Source: JACVRN01 sp963715565
Lineage (GTDB): Bacteria > Acidobacteriota > Blastocatellia > Pyrinomonadales > Pyrinomonadaceae
NCBI GenBank assembly: GCA_963715565.1
Contig: OY970256.1
Location: 5,642,001-5,706,000 of the forward strand
DNA: 64,000 bases
Direction of reading: 5' to 3'
The position numbers and the translations under genes are program-made. The notes under the pieces were generated by a model. It searched no databases and was not told the origin of the DNA. It saw nothing but the letters and a program-made list of their open reading frames with translations. How positions within the stretch are numbered: the stretch's first letter is position 1; each line of letters begins with the position of its first letter. This document shows positions 1-7,948 of the stretch, piece by piece.

Positions 1-152
1 GCGATGTGGCGGTCGTGACGGGCCGGACCACAGCCGCCGGAACTTACCACGGGCAGAGCTTCTCCGTCGGCTTGCGGTTTACCGATGTGTTTGTCAGGCG
101 AGGCGGCCAGTGGCGTGCCGTCGCCTCACAGGGCACGCTGATACCTCAATAG
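1..152 (+). CDS. SnoaL/DUF4440-like (NTF2 fold) protein, C-terminal end
   Basis: An open frame enters from the left edge and ends at TAG 150-152, leaving 49 codons from base 3. The residues (TGRTTAAGTYHGQ, then LRFTDVFVRRGGQWRAVASQ) have the alternating beta-strand pattern and terminal 'W-x-x-V-A-x-Q' strand of DUF4440/SnoaL-like NTF2-fold domains. Members act as small ligand-binding or enzyme-like domains; the substrate cannot be told from this piece. The stop lies two bases before the ATG of the next gene, so the two are probably cotranscribed. The start is outside the window. Confidence 0.6.
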   Translation, partial: DVAVVTGRTTAAGTYHGQSFSVGLRFTDVFVRRGGQWRAVASQGTLIPQ

Positions 153-154
153 TG

Positions 155-1078
155 ATGTTGAAACAACTGTCTCAAACTCGCTATCTGCTGCTTGCCCTCT
201 TCAGCTTAGCCTTTCTCTTGCAGGCGGGTTGCTCTAAGGGGATCATGAAGTCGTTATCTGATTTAGCCAAACTCAGAAACGATTTAATGAACGAGTACAA
301 AGTGCAGGGCGATGTTAACGTCACAGTACAAAACTCCACTGTGCTGGGCATCTCCTTTATCAACTCTGCGTTTAATAAGCTCTCGGAATCGGAGCGAGAA
401 ACGAAGGCGCGCGAGATTGCTTACTTTGCTAAAAATCACTACGCGTCAATAAATTTTATAGACAGGATTTGGGTCTCCTTTGTCGTATACAAGAACTACA
501 TTATTTTCCAACACACCAATAATCTGAACACATACTTTTTCGACAAACGCGAGTTGATAGCTGCCGATTATATACGCGAGAGAAGGGCGAAGGGCTTCGT
601 TGCTACCTCTTACGAGCCGACTTCAAATACGACAAGCGTTTATCTGAATGAAAATCTACAGCTCTATAGCGAAGGCCGTGGCGACCGCACAGGCGGAATC
701 ATGTTATTCCCGCATTTCGCTGTCACGGGCGACAACGTTTCCGCGCCGAGGGTCATAGTGCCCAAAGCCGTGAGCCTTGATTTCTCCACCTATGGGCCGA
801 AGAGGATGTTTCCTGATAATCCGCCGCTGGTCATTTACGTCGATAATCAAAAAATCTTCTCAGGGATTGCGCGCACAAACAAAGTTCTGGGCGATGACAC
901 TGAAAAATCGGTCAACGAATTTCTATCCGCAGACCTCCCGTATGAGAAGTTCCTGCAAGTGAGCGACGGCAAGCGAGTGAAATTCGTCCTCGGGACAAAG
1001 GAGCTTCAATTAACCCCGAAACACCTCGAAGCATTTCGCGCGTTGAGAAGATGCGTCGAAGAATTGAAATGCACCTAA
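155..1078 (+). CDS. putative lipoprotein of unknown function
   Basis: 307 residues. The ATG at 155 gives a clean lipoprotein signal: a short basic start, hydrophobic core (LLLALFSLAFLL) and lipobox LQAGC with the lipidated Cys at residue 26. An upstream in-frame codon at 110 would put non-signal residues ahead of it and overlap the previous gene. The mature part has no motif I recognise. It is richer in Asn, Lys, Tyr and Phe, and its DNA is more AT-rich than neighbours, which may mean recent transfer. Two bases separate it from the preceding SnoaL-like gene. Location is probably the periplasmic face of a membrane; function unknown. Confidence 0.7.
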   Translation: MLKQLSQTRYLLLALFSLAFLLQAGCSKGIMKSLSDLAKLRNDLMNEYKVQGDVNVTVQNSTVLGISFINSAFNKLSESERETKAREIAYFAKNHYASINFIDRIWVSFVVYKNYIIFQHTNNLNTYFFDKRELIAADYIRERRAKGFVATSYEPTSNTTSVYLNENLQLYSEGRGDRTGGIMLFPHFAVTGDNVSAPRVIVPKAVSLDFSTYGPKRMFPDNPPLVIYVDNQKIFSGIARTNKVLGDDTEKSVNEFLSADLPYEKFLQVSDGKRVKFVLGTKELQLTPKHLEAFRALRRCVEELKCT

Positions 1079-1087
1079 AAGCAATGA

Positions 1088-1164
1088 TGAATGCAAAGTG
1101 CAAAAGGCAAAAGTGAAGAAGGTCTTTCTGTGCATTTACCATTTTGCATTTTGACTTTTGCACT
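1088..1164. repeat. Palindromic short-tandem repeat, family B (TGCAAAA-type)
   Basis: Left arm runs AATGCAAAGTGCAAAAGG and right arm runs CATTTTGCATTTTGACTTTT, imperfect inverted copies around an AAGAAGGTCTTTC centre. It fills the gap between the lipoprotein gene and the hydrolase gene. Other copies are at 28296-28378 and nested at about 56756-56830 and 60775-60851. Confidence 0.75.
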
Positions 1165-1172
1165 CTCTTATT

Positions 1173-2111
1173 ATGTCTAGTTGGCGAGCACGCATTTTTA
1201 ACGCAAGCGTCCGTCTGCTTATACGCCGGAAGCGGTGGGGGACGGATGAGCGACGGGTCGCGCAGAGGGCTCGACGCCTGTTTGGTTCGCCGCTGGCTTT
1301 CCGTTGGCTTCGGGCGCGCGGTGTGAGCGTTGAGCCGGTCGAGGCTGGTCAAGTGCGCGGCGAGTGGGTTGCGCCTGAAAATCCTGCTCGCGGAGCAATC
1401 CTTTATCTTCACGGAGGCGGCTATGTCTCTTGCTCTGCCGCCACGCATCGACCGATTACGGCGGCGCTCGCGCGCTTGAGCCGTCGCCGCGTCTTCAGTC
1501 TCAATTATCGCCTGGCCCCCGAGCATCGTTTCCCCTCGGCACTTGACGACGCGGTAGCCGCCTATCAATGGTTGCTCGGACAGGGTGTGCCTGCGAGCAT
1601 GATTTCTCTGGCGGGTGATTCGGCAGGCGGCGGGCTTGTGCTTGGGCTTCTCCTGCGAGCGCGTGACATGGGACTGCCCTCTCCGGCGTGCGCCGTCCTC
1701 TTTTCGGCCTGGACTGATCTGGCTGGGACAGGCGAATCCGTGCGCTTTAATAATGGTCGTTGCGATATGTTCCGCCCCGAGAATGTCACGGAATTTGCCG
1801 CAGCCTATCTGGGCGATGCTTCTCCCTTTGATAGTTATGCGTCGCCAGCCTTCGCGGACCTCGAAGGTTTGCCGCCGCTGCTCTTGCAAGTCGGCTCGAC
1901 CGAGCTACTGCTGGATGATTCGCGACGGGTGCACGACAAAATACAGGAAGCCAGAGGCGTGAGCAGGCTGGAAGTTTACGACGACGTGTTTCACTGCTGG
2001 CAGATGATGGACGGGCTTGTACCGGAAGCGCGAGCCGCACTCAGACAAGCGGCAGAGTTTATCTGCGAAGGCGACTCAAGGTCAGTACCGCCTAAGGTCT
2101 CGAGCGGGTGA
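1173..2111 (+). CDS. alpha/beta hydrolase, hormone-sensitive-lipase family (acetyl esterase-like)
   Basis: 312 residues from ATG 1173; in-frame TTG codons upstream fall inside the repeat and are unlikely starts. The oxyanion-hole HGGG motif is at 80-83, the nucleophile elbow GDSAGG has Ser150, and an acid (Asp248/249) and His274 complete the triad order of the HSL (alpha/beta hydrolase fold-3) family. These enzymes hydrolyse short-chain esters in the cytoplasm; the real substrate is unknown. Length is normal for the family (about 300-320). The TGA overlaps the ATG of a possible 56-codon ORF downstream. Confidence 0.85.
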   Translation: MSSWRARIFNASVRLLIRRKRWGTDERRVAQRARRLFGSPLAFRWLRARGVSVEPVEAGQVRGEWVAPENPARGAILYLHGGGYVSCSAATHRPITAALARLSRRRVFSLNYRLAPEHRFPSALDDAVAAYQWLLGQGVPASMISLAGDSAGGGLVLGLLLRARDMGLPSPACAVLFSAWTDLAGTGESVRFNNGRCDMFRPENVTEFAAAYLGDASPFDSYASPAFADLEGLPPLLLQVGSTELLLDDSRRVHDKIQEARGVSRLEVYDDVFHCWQMMDGLVPEARAALRQAAEFICEGDSRSVPPKVSSG

Positions 2112-2281
2112 TGCTGGCGTTAGAAGAAAAAGGCATGTGCCTTGCGCCGAACTTCTTTGAAGATATTCCCACACGGATGTTGCACGCAGCGCAACGCTTT
2201 GAGAAGCGTCTTGCGTGCCTCGTTACATCCCGGCTAAACTCAGCCGCCGCAGGCTCACGACGGACTAAACGTCAGTCTTGA
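2111..2281 (+). CDS. possible small protein coupled to the hydrolase gene
   Basis: A 56-codon frame whose ATG overlaps the hydrolase stop (TGATG at 2109-2113), an arrangement typical of translational coupling. The peptide starts MLALEEKGMCLAPNFFEDIP and ends in a basic, Ser-rich stretch. I recognise no family. It may be a decayed gene end rather than a working gene. Confidence 0.3.
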   Translation: MLALEEKGMCLAPNFFEDIPTRMLHAAQRFEKRLACLVTSRLNSAAAGSRRTKRQS

Positions 2282-2324
2282 GCACGCGGGTCTTGTTGCT
2301 TTGATTTATAATTCAGGAAGGTAA

Positions 2325-2397
2325 TGAGCCTGGCAGGACTTGAACCTGCAACCTACGCTTTAGGAGAGCGTCGCTCTATCCCTTGAGCTACAGGCCC
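2325..2397 (-). tRNA. tRNA-Arg (anticodon CCU)
   Basis: The minus strand folds as a cloverleaf. The acceptor stem GGGCCTG/CAGGCTC has one G-U pair, the D arm is TAGCTCAAGGGATAGAGC, the anticodon stem is ACGCT/AGCGT with loop CTCCTAA (anticodon CCT), and the T arm is GCAGGTTCAAGTCCTGC. The discriminator base is A and no CCA is encoded. It reads AGG codons. A PD-(D/E)XK gene starts about 80 bases away on the other strand. Confidence 0.95.
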
Positions 2398-2427
2398 GGA
2401 AAATTGCGCCTCTTTCGTTGCTTGAAT

Positions 2428-2457
2428 GTTATAGCAAGACGACAACACAAAAAGCAA
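2428..2457 (-). promoter_or_regulatory. Promoter of tRNA-Arg
   Basis: On the minus strand TTGCTT (2457-2452) and TATAAC (2433-2428) are 18 bases apart, giving a predicted start near 2421, about 24 bases before the tRNA. The fit to the sigma-70 consensus is good but not tested. Confidence 0.5.
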
Positions 2458-2475
2458 TTCACCAAAGAGGAGGCA

Positions 2476-2949
2476 ATGATGAATAGGGAAGACTGTTTGA
2501 CCGGCCTAACTCTTTACAAGGGCAATTCATCGGAAGCGATTGTTCTGACAGCATATATTCAGGCAGGCTTTCTCGTGAGCCTGCCTTTTGGCGGCGGCGC
2601 TGCTTATGATCTGGTAGTCGATACCGGCGCGCGTCTTATCAAAGTGCAGGTCAAGACCGGAAAGATTCAAGAGGGTTGTGTTACCTACAACGCAAGACGG
2701 CACAGAGGGAGTAAGTACGACACCTTCCGTTCCTACAAAGAAGGTGAAGTTGATTTGTTCGTCGTTTGGTGTCGTTGCAATCAGAAGCTCTACGCCGTGC
2801 CTGCGGAACATTCGCTAAGCACGGCGGGCAGATTGAGGTTGATTGATAGCCTGAACTTCCAACAAAAGAAGATTCGATGGGCGCGTGATTACGTGTGGGA
2901 AAAGCATGTTGATAAATTGCGGTTGGAAATGCACTCTGTAAAAGGTTAG
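2476..2949 (+). CDS. PD-(D/E)XK endonuclease-like protein (intron-associated type)
   Basis: 157 residues from ATG 2476, chosen because AAAGAGGAGG lies just upstream; a second Met follows directly. The N-terminal half has the nuclease core: Glu20 in SEAIV, Asp45 in AYDLVVD, and the Q-x-K strand VQVK at 57-60. This matches the small PDDEXK_5 family first seen in group I introns and common as solitary genes. No intron is seen here. The gene lies beside a tRNA, has lower GC than its surroundings and no functional partner, which suggests a mobile or selfish origin. DNA cleavage is a family inference. Confidence 0.65.
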   Translation: MMNREDCLTGLTLYKGNSSEAIVLTAYIQAGFLVSLPFGGGAAYDLVVDTGARLIKVQVKTGKIQEGCVTYNARRHRGSKYDTFRSYKEGEVDLFVVWCRCNQKLYAVPAEHSLSTAGRLRLIDSLNFQQKKIRWARDYVWEKHVDKLRLEMHSVKG

Positions 2950-3017
2950 CAGCCAACGCCTGTTACACGTATCGTCCCTTCGAGCTTCTTTTTCATCCAT
3001 CTTTACCTGAGACGAGC

Positions 3018-4391
3018 TTGAAAAACTATCGTCTTGAAATTCTACTCTTCCTCTTCGTGTGGCTCGTCTACGGGTTGACTGTGAACTCGCGCAATCTGGA
3101 GGCGTTCGGGTTGCAGCAGATGGGCGTGGAGGCGATTGTCGAGCGCGGGGTTTTTTATCTCGAAGGCTCGAAGGTTCCGCAGCTACAGCCGCTCGGGGAC
3201 GTTTTTGTCTACGAGGGACACAAGTACGCGGCGAAACAGCCGGGACAATTTATGACGGGCGCGCTCGTCTACTACGTGCTCAATTTTTTCGGTCTCTCCT
3301 ACCAGAAACACTACTTGATGACGGCGGCGCTGGTGACGTTTATGACCGCTGCGCTCGCCACAGCTCTTTCGGTCGTCGCGCTCTTTCGCATGGCGCGCGC
3401 GATGTCAAAGGAGGGGGCGTCGCTTTTCTGGCCTGTGGCTTCCGCGCTTTTTTACGGGCTGGGGACGACCGTCTACGCCTATTCCGGCATCGCGCATCAT
3501 GATGCCATCGCCACCGCGTTTACGTTGCTGGCCTTCTACGCCGCGTTTCAGATTGCGCGCGGGGAGCAGACCTCGAAGCGTCAAAATATTTTATTAGCAG
3601 GCGCAGCAGGTCTCTTTTTAGGATTGACGGTGACGACTTCGATGCTGGTCTTCTGGCCCGCGCTCGCCGTCTCGCTCTACTTCATCTCGCTCGCGCGCTG
3701 GCGTCTCCTGCCCTACTTTTTACTCGGCGGCGTGGCGGGCCTGCTGCCGCTCTTTATCTATGACGCGGTCAACTTCGGCAATCCTTTCCTCCTGCCGAAC
3801 GTCGCCGGAAACTACCGCGACACCTTCTTTCATCTGGACTTCGATAACTTCACTAACAAGCTGCGGTTCTATTCGAGAATGTCCACGCAGTACGCGCCCG
3901 TATTCTGGCTGGGCGTGGTGGGCCTGGGTTTTCTGCCCGGAAAATTCCGGCGCGAGAAGCTCGCCGCCGCCGGAGCGATGGTGATTCTCTGCGCCTACAT
4001 CTTCAACATAGACACGGAGGGGACTTGCCAGTACGGGCCGCGCTACCTGATGCCCGTGATGGCTTTCGGGTGTCTGGGGCTGGTCGGCTTCAGCTACCTA
4101 CAATCAAGCGGCGCACGCGCGGCCCTGTGCGCGATAGTGCTCGTGTTGGGCCTCCTGTCCTTTGTCGTCAACGCGGTCGGCGCGGCGCACGGCGCGATGT
4201 ACTGCGACCTCCCGCGACACGCCTTCTGGCCTCATCTCGCAAGCATACGCCGCGGCGACACAGCTTCGTTCCCACTCTTTTCATGGCTCTTTATTCCGAC
4301 GCTCCTCGCGTTGTGGGCGTTGACGAAAGAAATAAAGTCCCAAGTCCCGAGTCCCAAGTCCAAAGTCAAAAAAAGACGTGTCGCGGCTTAA
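3018..4391 (+). CDS. multi-pass membrane protein, glycosyltransferase-39-like
   Basis: 457 residues from a TTG start at 3018 (no in-frame ATG precedes the first membrane helix). About 10-12 hydrophobic helices are visible, with a long first extracytoplasmic loop containing PQLQPLGDVFVYEGHKYAAK and a GTCQYGPRYLMPVMAFG segment. The layout resembles ArnT/PMT-like lipid-linked sugar transferases, but I cannot point to a clear catalytic Asp-Glu pair. The last 17 or so codons are read from the left arm of a palindromic repeat, giving the tail KSQVPSPKSKVKKRRVAA, which is unlikely to be part of the fold. Confidence 0.55.
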   Translation: MKNYRLEILLFLFVWLVYGLTVNSRNLEAFGLQQMGVEAIVERGVFYLEGSKVPQLQPLGDVFVYEGHKYAAKQPGQFMTGALVYYVLNFFGLSYQKHYLMTAALVTFMTAALATALSVVALFRMARAMSKEGASLFWPVASALFYGLGTTVYAYSGIAHHDAIATAFTLLAFYAAFQIARGEQTSKRQNILLAGAAGLFLGLTVTTSMLVFWPALAVSLYFISLARWRLLPYFLLGGVAGLLPLFIYDAVNFGNPFLLPNVAGNYRDTFFHLDFDNFTNKLRFYSRMSTQYAPVFWLGVVGLGFLPGKFRREKLAAAGAMVILCAYIFNIDTEGTCQYGPRYLMPVMAFGCLGLVGFSYLQSSGARAALCAIVLVLGLLSFVVNAVGAAHGAMYCDLPRHAFWPHLASIRRGDTASFPLFSWLFIPTLLALWALTKEIKSQVPSPKSKVKKRRVAA

Positions 4392-4430
4392 GTTTTCAGA
4401 CTTGGGATTTGGGACTTGGGACTTGGGACT
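4335..4430. repeat. Palindromic heptad repeat, family A; shared by two convergent genes
   Basis: Left arm is tandem AAGTCCC/AAGTCCA units and right arm is GACTTGGGATTTGGGACTTG. The left arm and loop are translated as the tail of the upstream membrane protein, and the right arm touches the stop codon of the converging YhhN gene. It is placed as a bidirectional terminator would be. Confidence 0.85.
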
Positions 4431-5064
4431 ATGATTTCCAGAGCGAAAGGGCGATGAGCCATTGGGCGGCGAAGTAGGTCGAGAGGATTAAAAATCGTGC
4501 GGCGCGAAATGGTTTGCGAAAGCGATTGAGCGCAAGCACGGAATCCGAAGCGGCGAAGAGTGAAGCTCCCACAAGCGCCAGCATGCTTCCTGAATTTTCT
4601 ACGCTGATGTGTCTATTCCAGGCCTGCCACACCATCAAAAGTATCACCAGCATGTAAATCACTACGGGCACGCGCAGGCGTCCCAGATGCGGCCATAGCA
4701 TCAAGAGCATCGTGCCGCCGTAAAGCAAGAGCGGAATCGCCGTGAAAATGTTGGGGCGCGCGCCGTCCGTGGTAAACGCCGCGATGTAGCAGAGGTGCGC
4801 GACTAGAAAGCTCAGGAGGCCGTGCAGGAATTTGTCCGACGGCAACATGAGAAAGATGTCGCCCCCGAGCGAGAATAGCAGCCCCGCAATAATCAAAAAT
4901 TTGTAGAGAGGCGAAGAAGCTTCTCCTAAAAGCGCGATGAGGATAATTAAAACAATCGTCAGCGGCTTGAACAGGTAGACATTGCGTCGCGGCCCGCGAT
5001 ACTCCGCGAGAATGCAGAGCGTGGCGCTTGCGACAACCAGCACCGTCAAGACCGGAATCAACAT
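4429..5064 (-). CDS. YhhN/lysoplasmalogenase-family membrane protein
   Basis: 211 residues from the ATG at 5064; an in-frame TTG 18 bases upstream lies inside the next repeat and is rejected. The protein has about eight membrane helices and the family's conserved segments (FKPLTIVLIILIAL, GLLFSLGGDIFLMLP and a following AHLCYIAAF). YhhN/TMEM86 proteins hydrolyse lysoplasmalogen vinyl-ether bonds or serve unknown lipid roles in bacteria. The gene is flanked on both sides by family A palindromes (4335-4430 and 5072-5163). Confidence 0.8.
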   Translation of the reverse strand: MLIPVLTVLVVASATLCILAEYRGPRRNVYLFKPLTIVLIILIALLGEASSPLYKFLIIAGLLFSLGGDIFLMLPSDKFLHGLLSFLVAHLCYIAAFTTDGARPNIFTAIPLLLYGGTMLLMLWPHLGRLRVPVVIYMLVILLMVWQAWNRHISVENSGSMLALVGASLFAASDSVLALNRFRKPFRAARFLILSTYFAAQWLIALSLWKS

Positions 5065-5071
5065 GATATTT

Positions 5072-5163
5072 CCAAGTCCCAAATCCCAAGTCCAAAGTCC
5101 CAGGTCAAAAAAAGAAGCCGCGCGGTTTGAGACCTGGGACTTTGGACTTGGGATTTGGGACTT
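5072..5163. repeat. Palindromic heptad repeat, family A
   Basis: Arms CAAGTCCCAAATCCCAAGTC and its near-complement GACTTTGGACTTGGGATTTG surround a GC-rich centre. It occupies nearly the whole gap between the YhhN gene start and the end of the TPR gene. Confidence 0.85.
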
Positions 5164-5165
5164 AT

Positions 5166-7082
5166 TTAAGCAATTCTCTGCGGCGGTGATTTCTGGTTAA
5201 TCAGAACAAAAAGCTGCTGCGCCAACCTCGGGTTGAGCTTCTGTAGAATCTGATACTCTTCCATCGCGCCCTTTTTGTCTTTCACCTGTAGATAGGCGTA
5301 GCCGAGATTGAAATGTGCTCCGGCGTAATCGGGCTTGAGCGTGATGGCGCGCTTGTGCGCCTCTATCGCTTCCTTCCAGCGACGCAAGCCCCCGAGCGCG
5401 TAACCCATGTTGTTGACGGCCTCGGGCCAGTTGGGCCGAAGCGTGTCCGCTTTCTGAAAAGCAGCAAGCGCCTCGTTGAAGCGTCCGAGCCTGCCGTTGG
5501 TTATCCCAAGGTTGAAGCGTGCGACGGCGAAATCTGGCTTGAGACGCACGGCCTGCTCTAATGGAGCGAGCGCCTCGTTGAAATTGTTCGTGTTGTTCAA
5601 GGCCCAGCCAAGGTTGCTGTAGGCTTCTGCATAATCGGGCCGAAGCTTGATTGCCTGACGCGCCGCCTCCGCCGCTTCGTTCCAGCGTTTCAAACGCCCT
5701 AAGGCATAAGCCAGATTGTTATAGCCTTCGGCATCCGTCTGCTTGAGCCTTGTCGCCTGCCTGTAAGCCTCGACGGCTTCGGCATAGCGCGAGAGCTTCA
5801 TCAGCGCGAGCCCCATGTTGCCGTACGCCTCTCCGTCGGACGGCTTTAATCTCACGGCCTGACGATAAGCCTCCACGCTGTCGTTATAGCGTTCGAGCTT
5901 CATGTAAGCATCGCCCAGATTATTGTAAGCCTCCGGGTAATCTGCTTTGAGACGAATTGCCTGACGATAAGCCTCCGTCGCTTTGTCGTAATGCGCCGCG
6001 TTGTAATGCGCGACACCGAGATCGTAAAAGGCTTCCGTGTAGGTAGGCTTCAAACGCACGGCCTCTTCGTAAGCCTTCATGGCATTATCGTACTGGGAAA
6101 GCTCGTCGTAAGAGTTGCCCATGTTGTAGAACGCTTCGGCGTAAGCGGGCTGAGCCTGTACGGCTCGACGATAAGTTGCGACCGCCTCGTCGTAACGCTT
6201 TAACTGGTCAAGCGCGAGGCCCAGATAATTGAGCGCTTCAGCGTCTTTCGAGTCCAGCCGCGCAGCTTCTCTGAGCGAGGCCACCGCTTCTTCATAACGG
6301 CCCTGACGATAAAGCGTCATGCCGAGGTTGCGCTGCGCCGAAACAAGATTCGGTTCGAGACGCACGGCCTGACGATAAGCTTCAATAGCCTCGTTGCCTT
6401 TATTGAGACTGAGATAAGCATCGCCCAGACCATTGAAAGGCTCGGCCCAGTTCGGCTTCAGGCGCGCAGCCTCCTTGTAAGCTGTGACGGCTTCCATAAA
6501 GCGGTCCTGCCTGAAATAAGCATCGCCCATGCTTGCATAAGCTTCCGTGTAGCCGGGCTTGAGACGCACAGCCTCTCTATAAGCAGCGATGGCTTTTTCG
6601 TAATCGCCCGCCTCAAAAAAGTCGTCGCCACGGTCGTTGTAATCTTCTGCGGAGAGACGAGGCGGCTGTGTGCGCTCGGCGCGTTCGGCGCGGGCGATTG
6701 CTTCTCTGCGAGCGCGGCGGGCTTCGCGCGCCTGTGCCGTCTCGCGTGCGGCGCGCTCTTGCTCGCGTTTCTTACGAAGCGCTACACGCAAGCTTGCGGC
6801 ACGCTCTTTCTGTTCTGCTTCGCGGCGCGCAAGCCTTGCTGCCTGTTCTTCAGCCCGCGCGCTTGCCGCGACACGCTCATCACGGCGCTCCAGCTCACGG
6901 CGGCGAGGTTGAGTGCGCGGGGCGGCGGCGATTTCCGTGATCGCGCCCGCGCCGCCCGAAAGGTCTTCTTCGGTGGACGCGCCGCCCGAGATGTCCTGCT
7001 GCGCGCGGAGCGGCAAAGGAGCAATGCATAAGATAAAAGATAAAGCGAGGAAGACGGCACGTGAACGACGTGGAGGATGCAC
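5166..7082 (-). CDS. secreted protein with basic coiled coil and 14 tandem TPRs
   Basis: 638 residues from a GTG start at 7082 with GGAGG ten bases upstream. A signal peptide (about residues 1-27, ending PLRAQQ) is followed by a low-complexity Gly/Ser stretch and an Arg/Glu/Ala-rich predicted coiled coil (about 50-145). Fourteen consecutive 34-residue TPRs run from about 149 to near the C-terminus, of the type N-x-G-x-A-Y...EAI-x-AYRQAVRLKP. No catalytic domain is present, so the protein is most likely a periplasmic scaffold. The TPRs are highly regular, which at DNA level is a tandem repeat of about 102 bases. Confidence 0.85.
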   Translation of the reverse strand: MHPPRRSRAVFLALSFILCIAPLPLRAQQDISGGASTEEDLSGGAGAITEIAAAPRTQPRRRELERRDERVAASARAEEQAARLARREAEQKERAASLRVALRKKREQERAARETAQAREARRARREAIARAERAERTQPPRLSAEDYNDRGDDFFEAGDYEKAIAAYREAVRLKPGYTEAYASMGDAYFRQDRFMEAVTAYKEAARLKPNWAEPFNGLGDAYLSLNKGNEAIEAYRQAVRLEPNLVSAQRNLGMTLYRQGRYEEAVASLREAARLDSKDAEALNYLGLALDQLKRYDEAVATYRRAVQAQPAYAEAFYNMGNSYDELSQYDNAMKAYEEAVRLKPTYTEAFYDLGVAHYNAAHYDKATEAYRQAIRLKADYPEAYNNLGDAYMKLERYNDSVEAYRQAVRLKPSDGEAYGNMGLALMKLSRYAEAVEAYRQATRLKQTDAEGYNNLAYALGRLKRWNEAAEAARQAIKLRPDYAEAYSNLGWALNNTNNFNEALAPLEQAVRLKPDFAVARFNLGITNGRLGRFNEALAAFQKADTLRPNWPEAVNNMGYALGGLRRWKEAIEAHKRAITLKPDYAGAHFNLGYAYLQVKDKKGAMEEYQILQKLNPRLAQQLFVLINQKSPPQRIA

Positions 7083-7100
7083 GATTCTTAAACCTCCGTT

Positions 7101-7119
7101 GTCCCCGTAGGGACTTTTT
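7101..7119. repeat. Short hairpin GTCCC-CGTA-GGGAC plus T-run
   Basis: A five-base-pair stem followed by TTTTT on the plus strand, upstream of the TPR gene start. The core matches the GTCCCGTAGGGAC motif at 51410, so it may be a remnant of the REP-like family rather than a terminator, since no plus-strand gene ends here. Confidence 0.4.
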
Positions 7120-7211
7120 GAGACGGCCTCTTAATTGATGTACGCGGGGAACTCTGGGTGTTTACCACAGCAAGGATTCAATCATGAACACGGGCGGGTT
7201 GCCAAGCGAAA

Positions 7212-7291
7212 AGAGGTCAGAGGTCAGAGGTAGAGGTCAGAGGTTAGTAAAAACAAATTCACCGACCTCTAACCTCTGACCTCTGACCTCT
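7212..7291. repeat. Palindromic repeat, family C (GAGGTCAGAGGTTAG-type)
   Basis: Left arm of GAGGTCA/GAGGTTA units, loop TAAAAACAAATTCACC, right arm CTCTAACCTCTGACCTCTGA. It abuts the stop codon of the Smr gene on the minus strand and could act as its terminator. Confidence 0.85.
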
Positions 7292-7680
7292 TATTTTGAG
7301 AGGTGTGCAATCGTAGCTCCCCAGCCGCCTGCGTCGGGCGGAGCGTCCATCCATTCCGTGACAAAGGGTGTGCGGCTGAGCACGCCGCGCACAATCTCGC
7401 GTTGCACCCCGATGCCTTTGCCGTGAATGATGCGTACGGAGCGAAAGCCGCGCTCGCGTGCTGCGCGCAGGTATTCCGTCACGACGATTTCAACCTCTCG
7501 GGGCGGAACGGTGTGTAGGTCAAAGATGTCCGTAATCTCCAAACGCACAGGCTCGGGAAAAGGATTGTAGGGATCGACGAGGCTTTCATCTTCGACAACG
7601 CTTTCCCCTTCGCTCGTCGCGCGCTCCGCACCTTCAACGCGCGCCGCTCGCCATCTTTTAAGCCATTCGAGAAGAGTCAT
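7291..7680 (-). CDS. Smr-domain protein
   Basis: 129 residues from ATG 7680. After an acidic linker (about 20-38) the Smr domain spans roughly 45-129 with the hallmark motifs DLH (54-56) and HGKG (86-89), and ends in GGWGATIAHL. Smr domains act as nicking endonucleases, free or at the end of MutS2; recently they have also been tied to ribosome-rescue mRNA cleavage. This is a stand-alone version with no MutS ATPase next to it. The C-terminus is complete. Confidence 0.85.
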   Translation of the reverse strand: MTLLEWLKRWRAARVEGAERATSEGESVVEDESLVDPYNPFPEPVRLEITDIFDLHTVPPREVEIVVTEYLRAARERGFRSVRIIHGKGIGVQREIVRGVLSRTPFVTEWMDAPPDAGGWGATIAHLSK

Positions 7681-7770
7681 AAGATTTTAGTCAGAGGTTA
7701 ATTTGAAGATGAAAGAGAAGCTATTCGGCGCTCAATTCGACGGTGATTAATTAGTTGCCGACGCGCTATC

Positions 7771-7800
7771 TTGACACTCGCGCGCGTGCGCTTGTACACT
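7771..7800 (+). promoter_or_regulatory. Promoter of icd
   Basis: A perfect TTGACA at 7771-7776 and TACACT at 7795-7800 are separated by 18 bases. The predicted start near 7807 leaves an untranslated leader of about 140 bases before icd, containing the hairpin GGATGC-GGC-GCATCC and a longer CGGGCC/GCCCG pairing. Confidence 0.6.
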
Positions 7801-7948
7801 CGCGCTCTTTCATTACTTAATTGATGCGCGCCTTTTGTGGCGTTCCCGAACCCGTTGGATGCGGCGCATCCAGCGCGGGCCACAAGATGGGGCACGATTG
7901 CCTTGCTCAAGGAGCCCGGCCAGCGCGTTTTCGATTCACGGAGGAGAC

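Noticed and set aside
912..1889. Long minus-strand open frame of 325 codons opposite the lipoprotein and hydrolase genes
   Set aside because: Its Arg/Ala-rich composition is that of a shadow frame, it spans the repeat, and both plus-strand genes have strong motifs.
4335..5163. Pair of family A repeats around the YhhN gene as transposon ends
   Set aside because: YhhN is an ordinary membrane enzyme, the repeats occur singly elsewhere, and no transposase or target duplication is seen.
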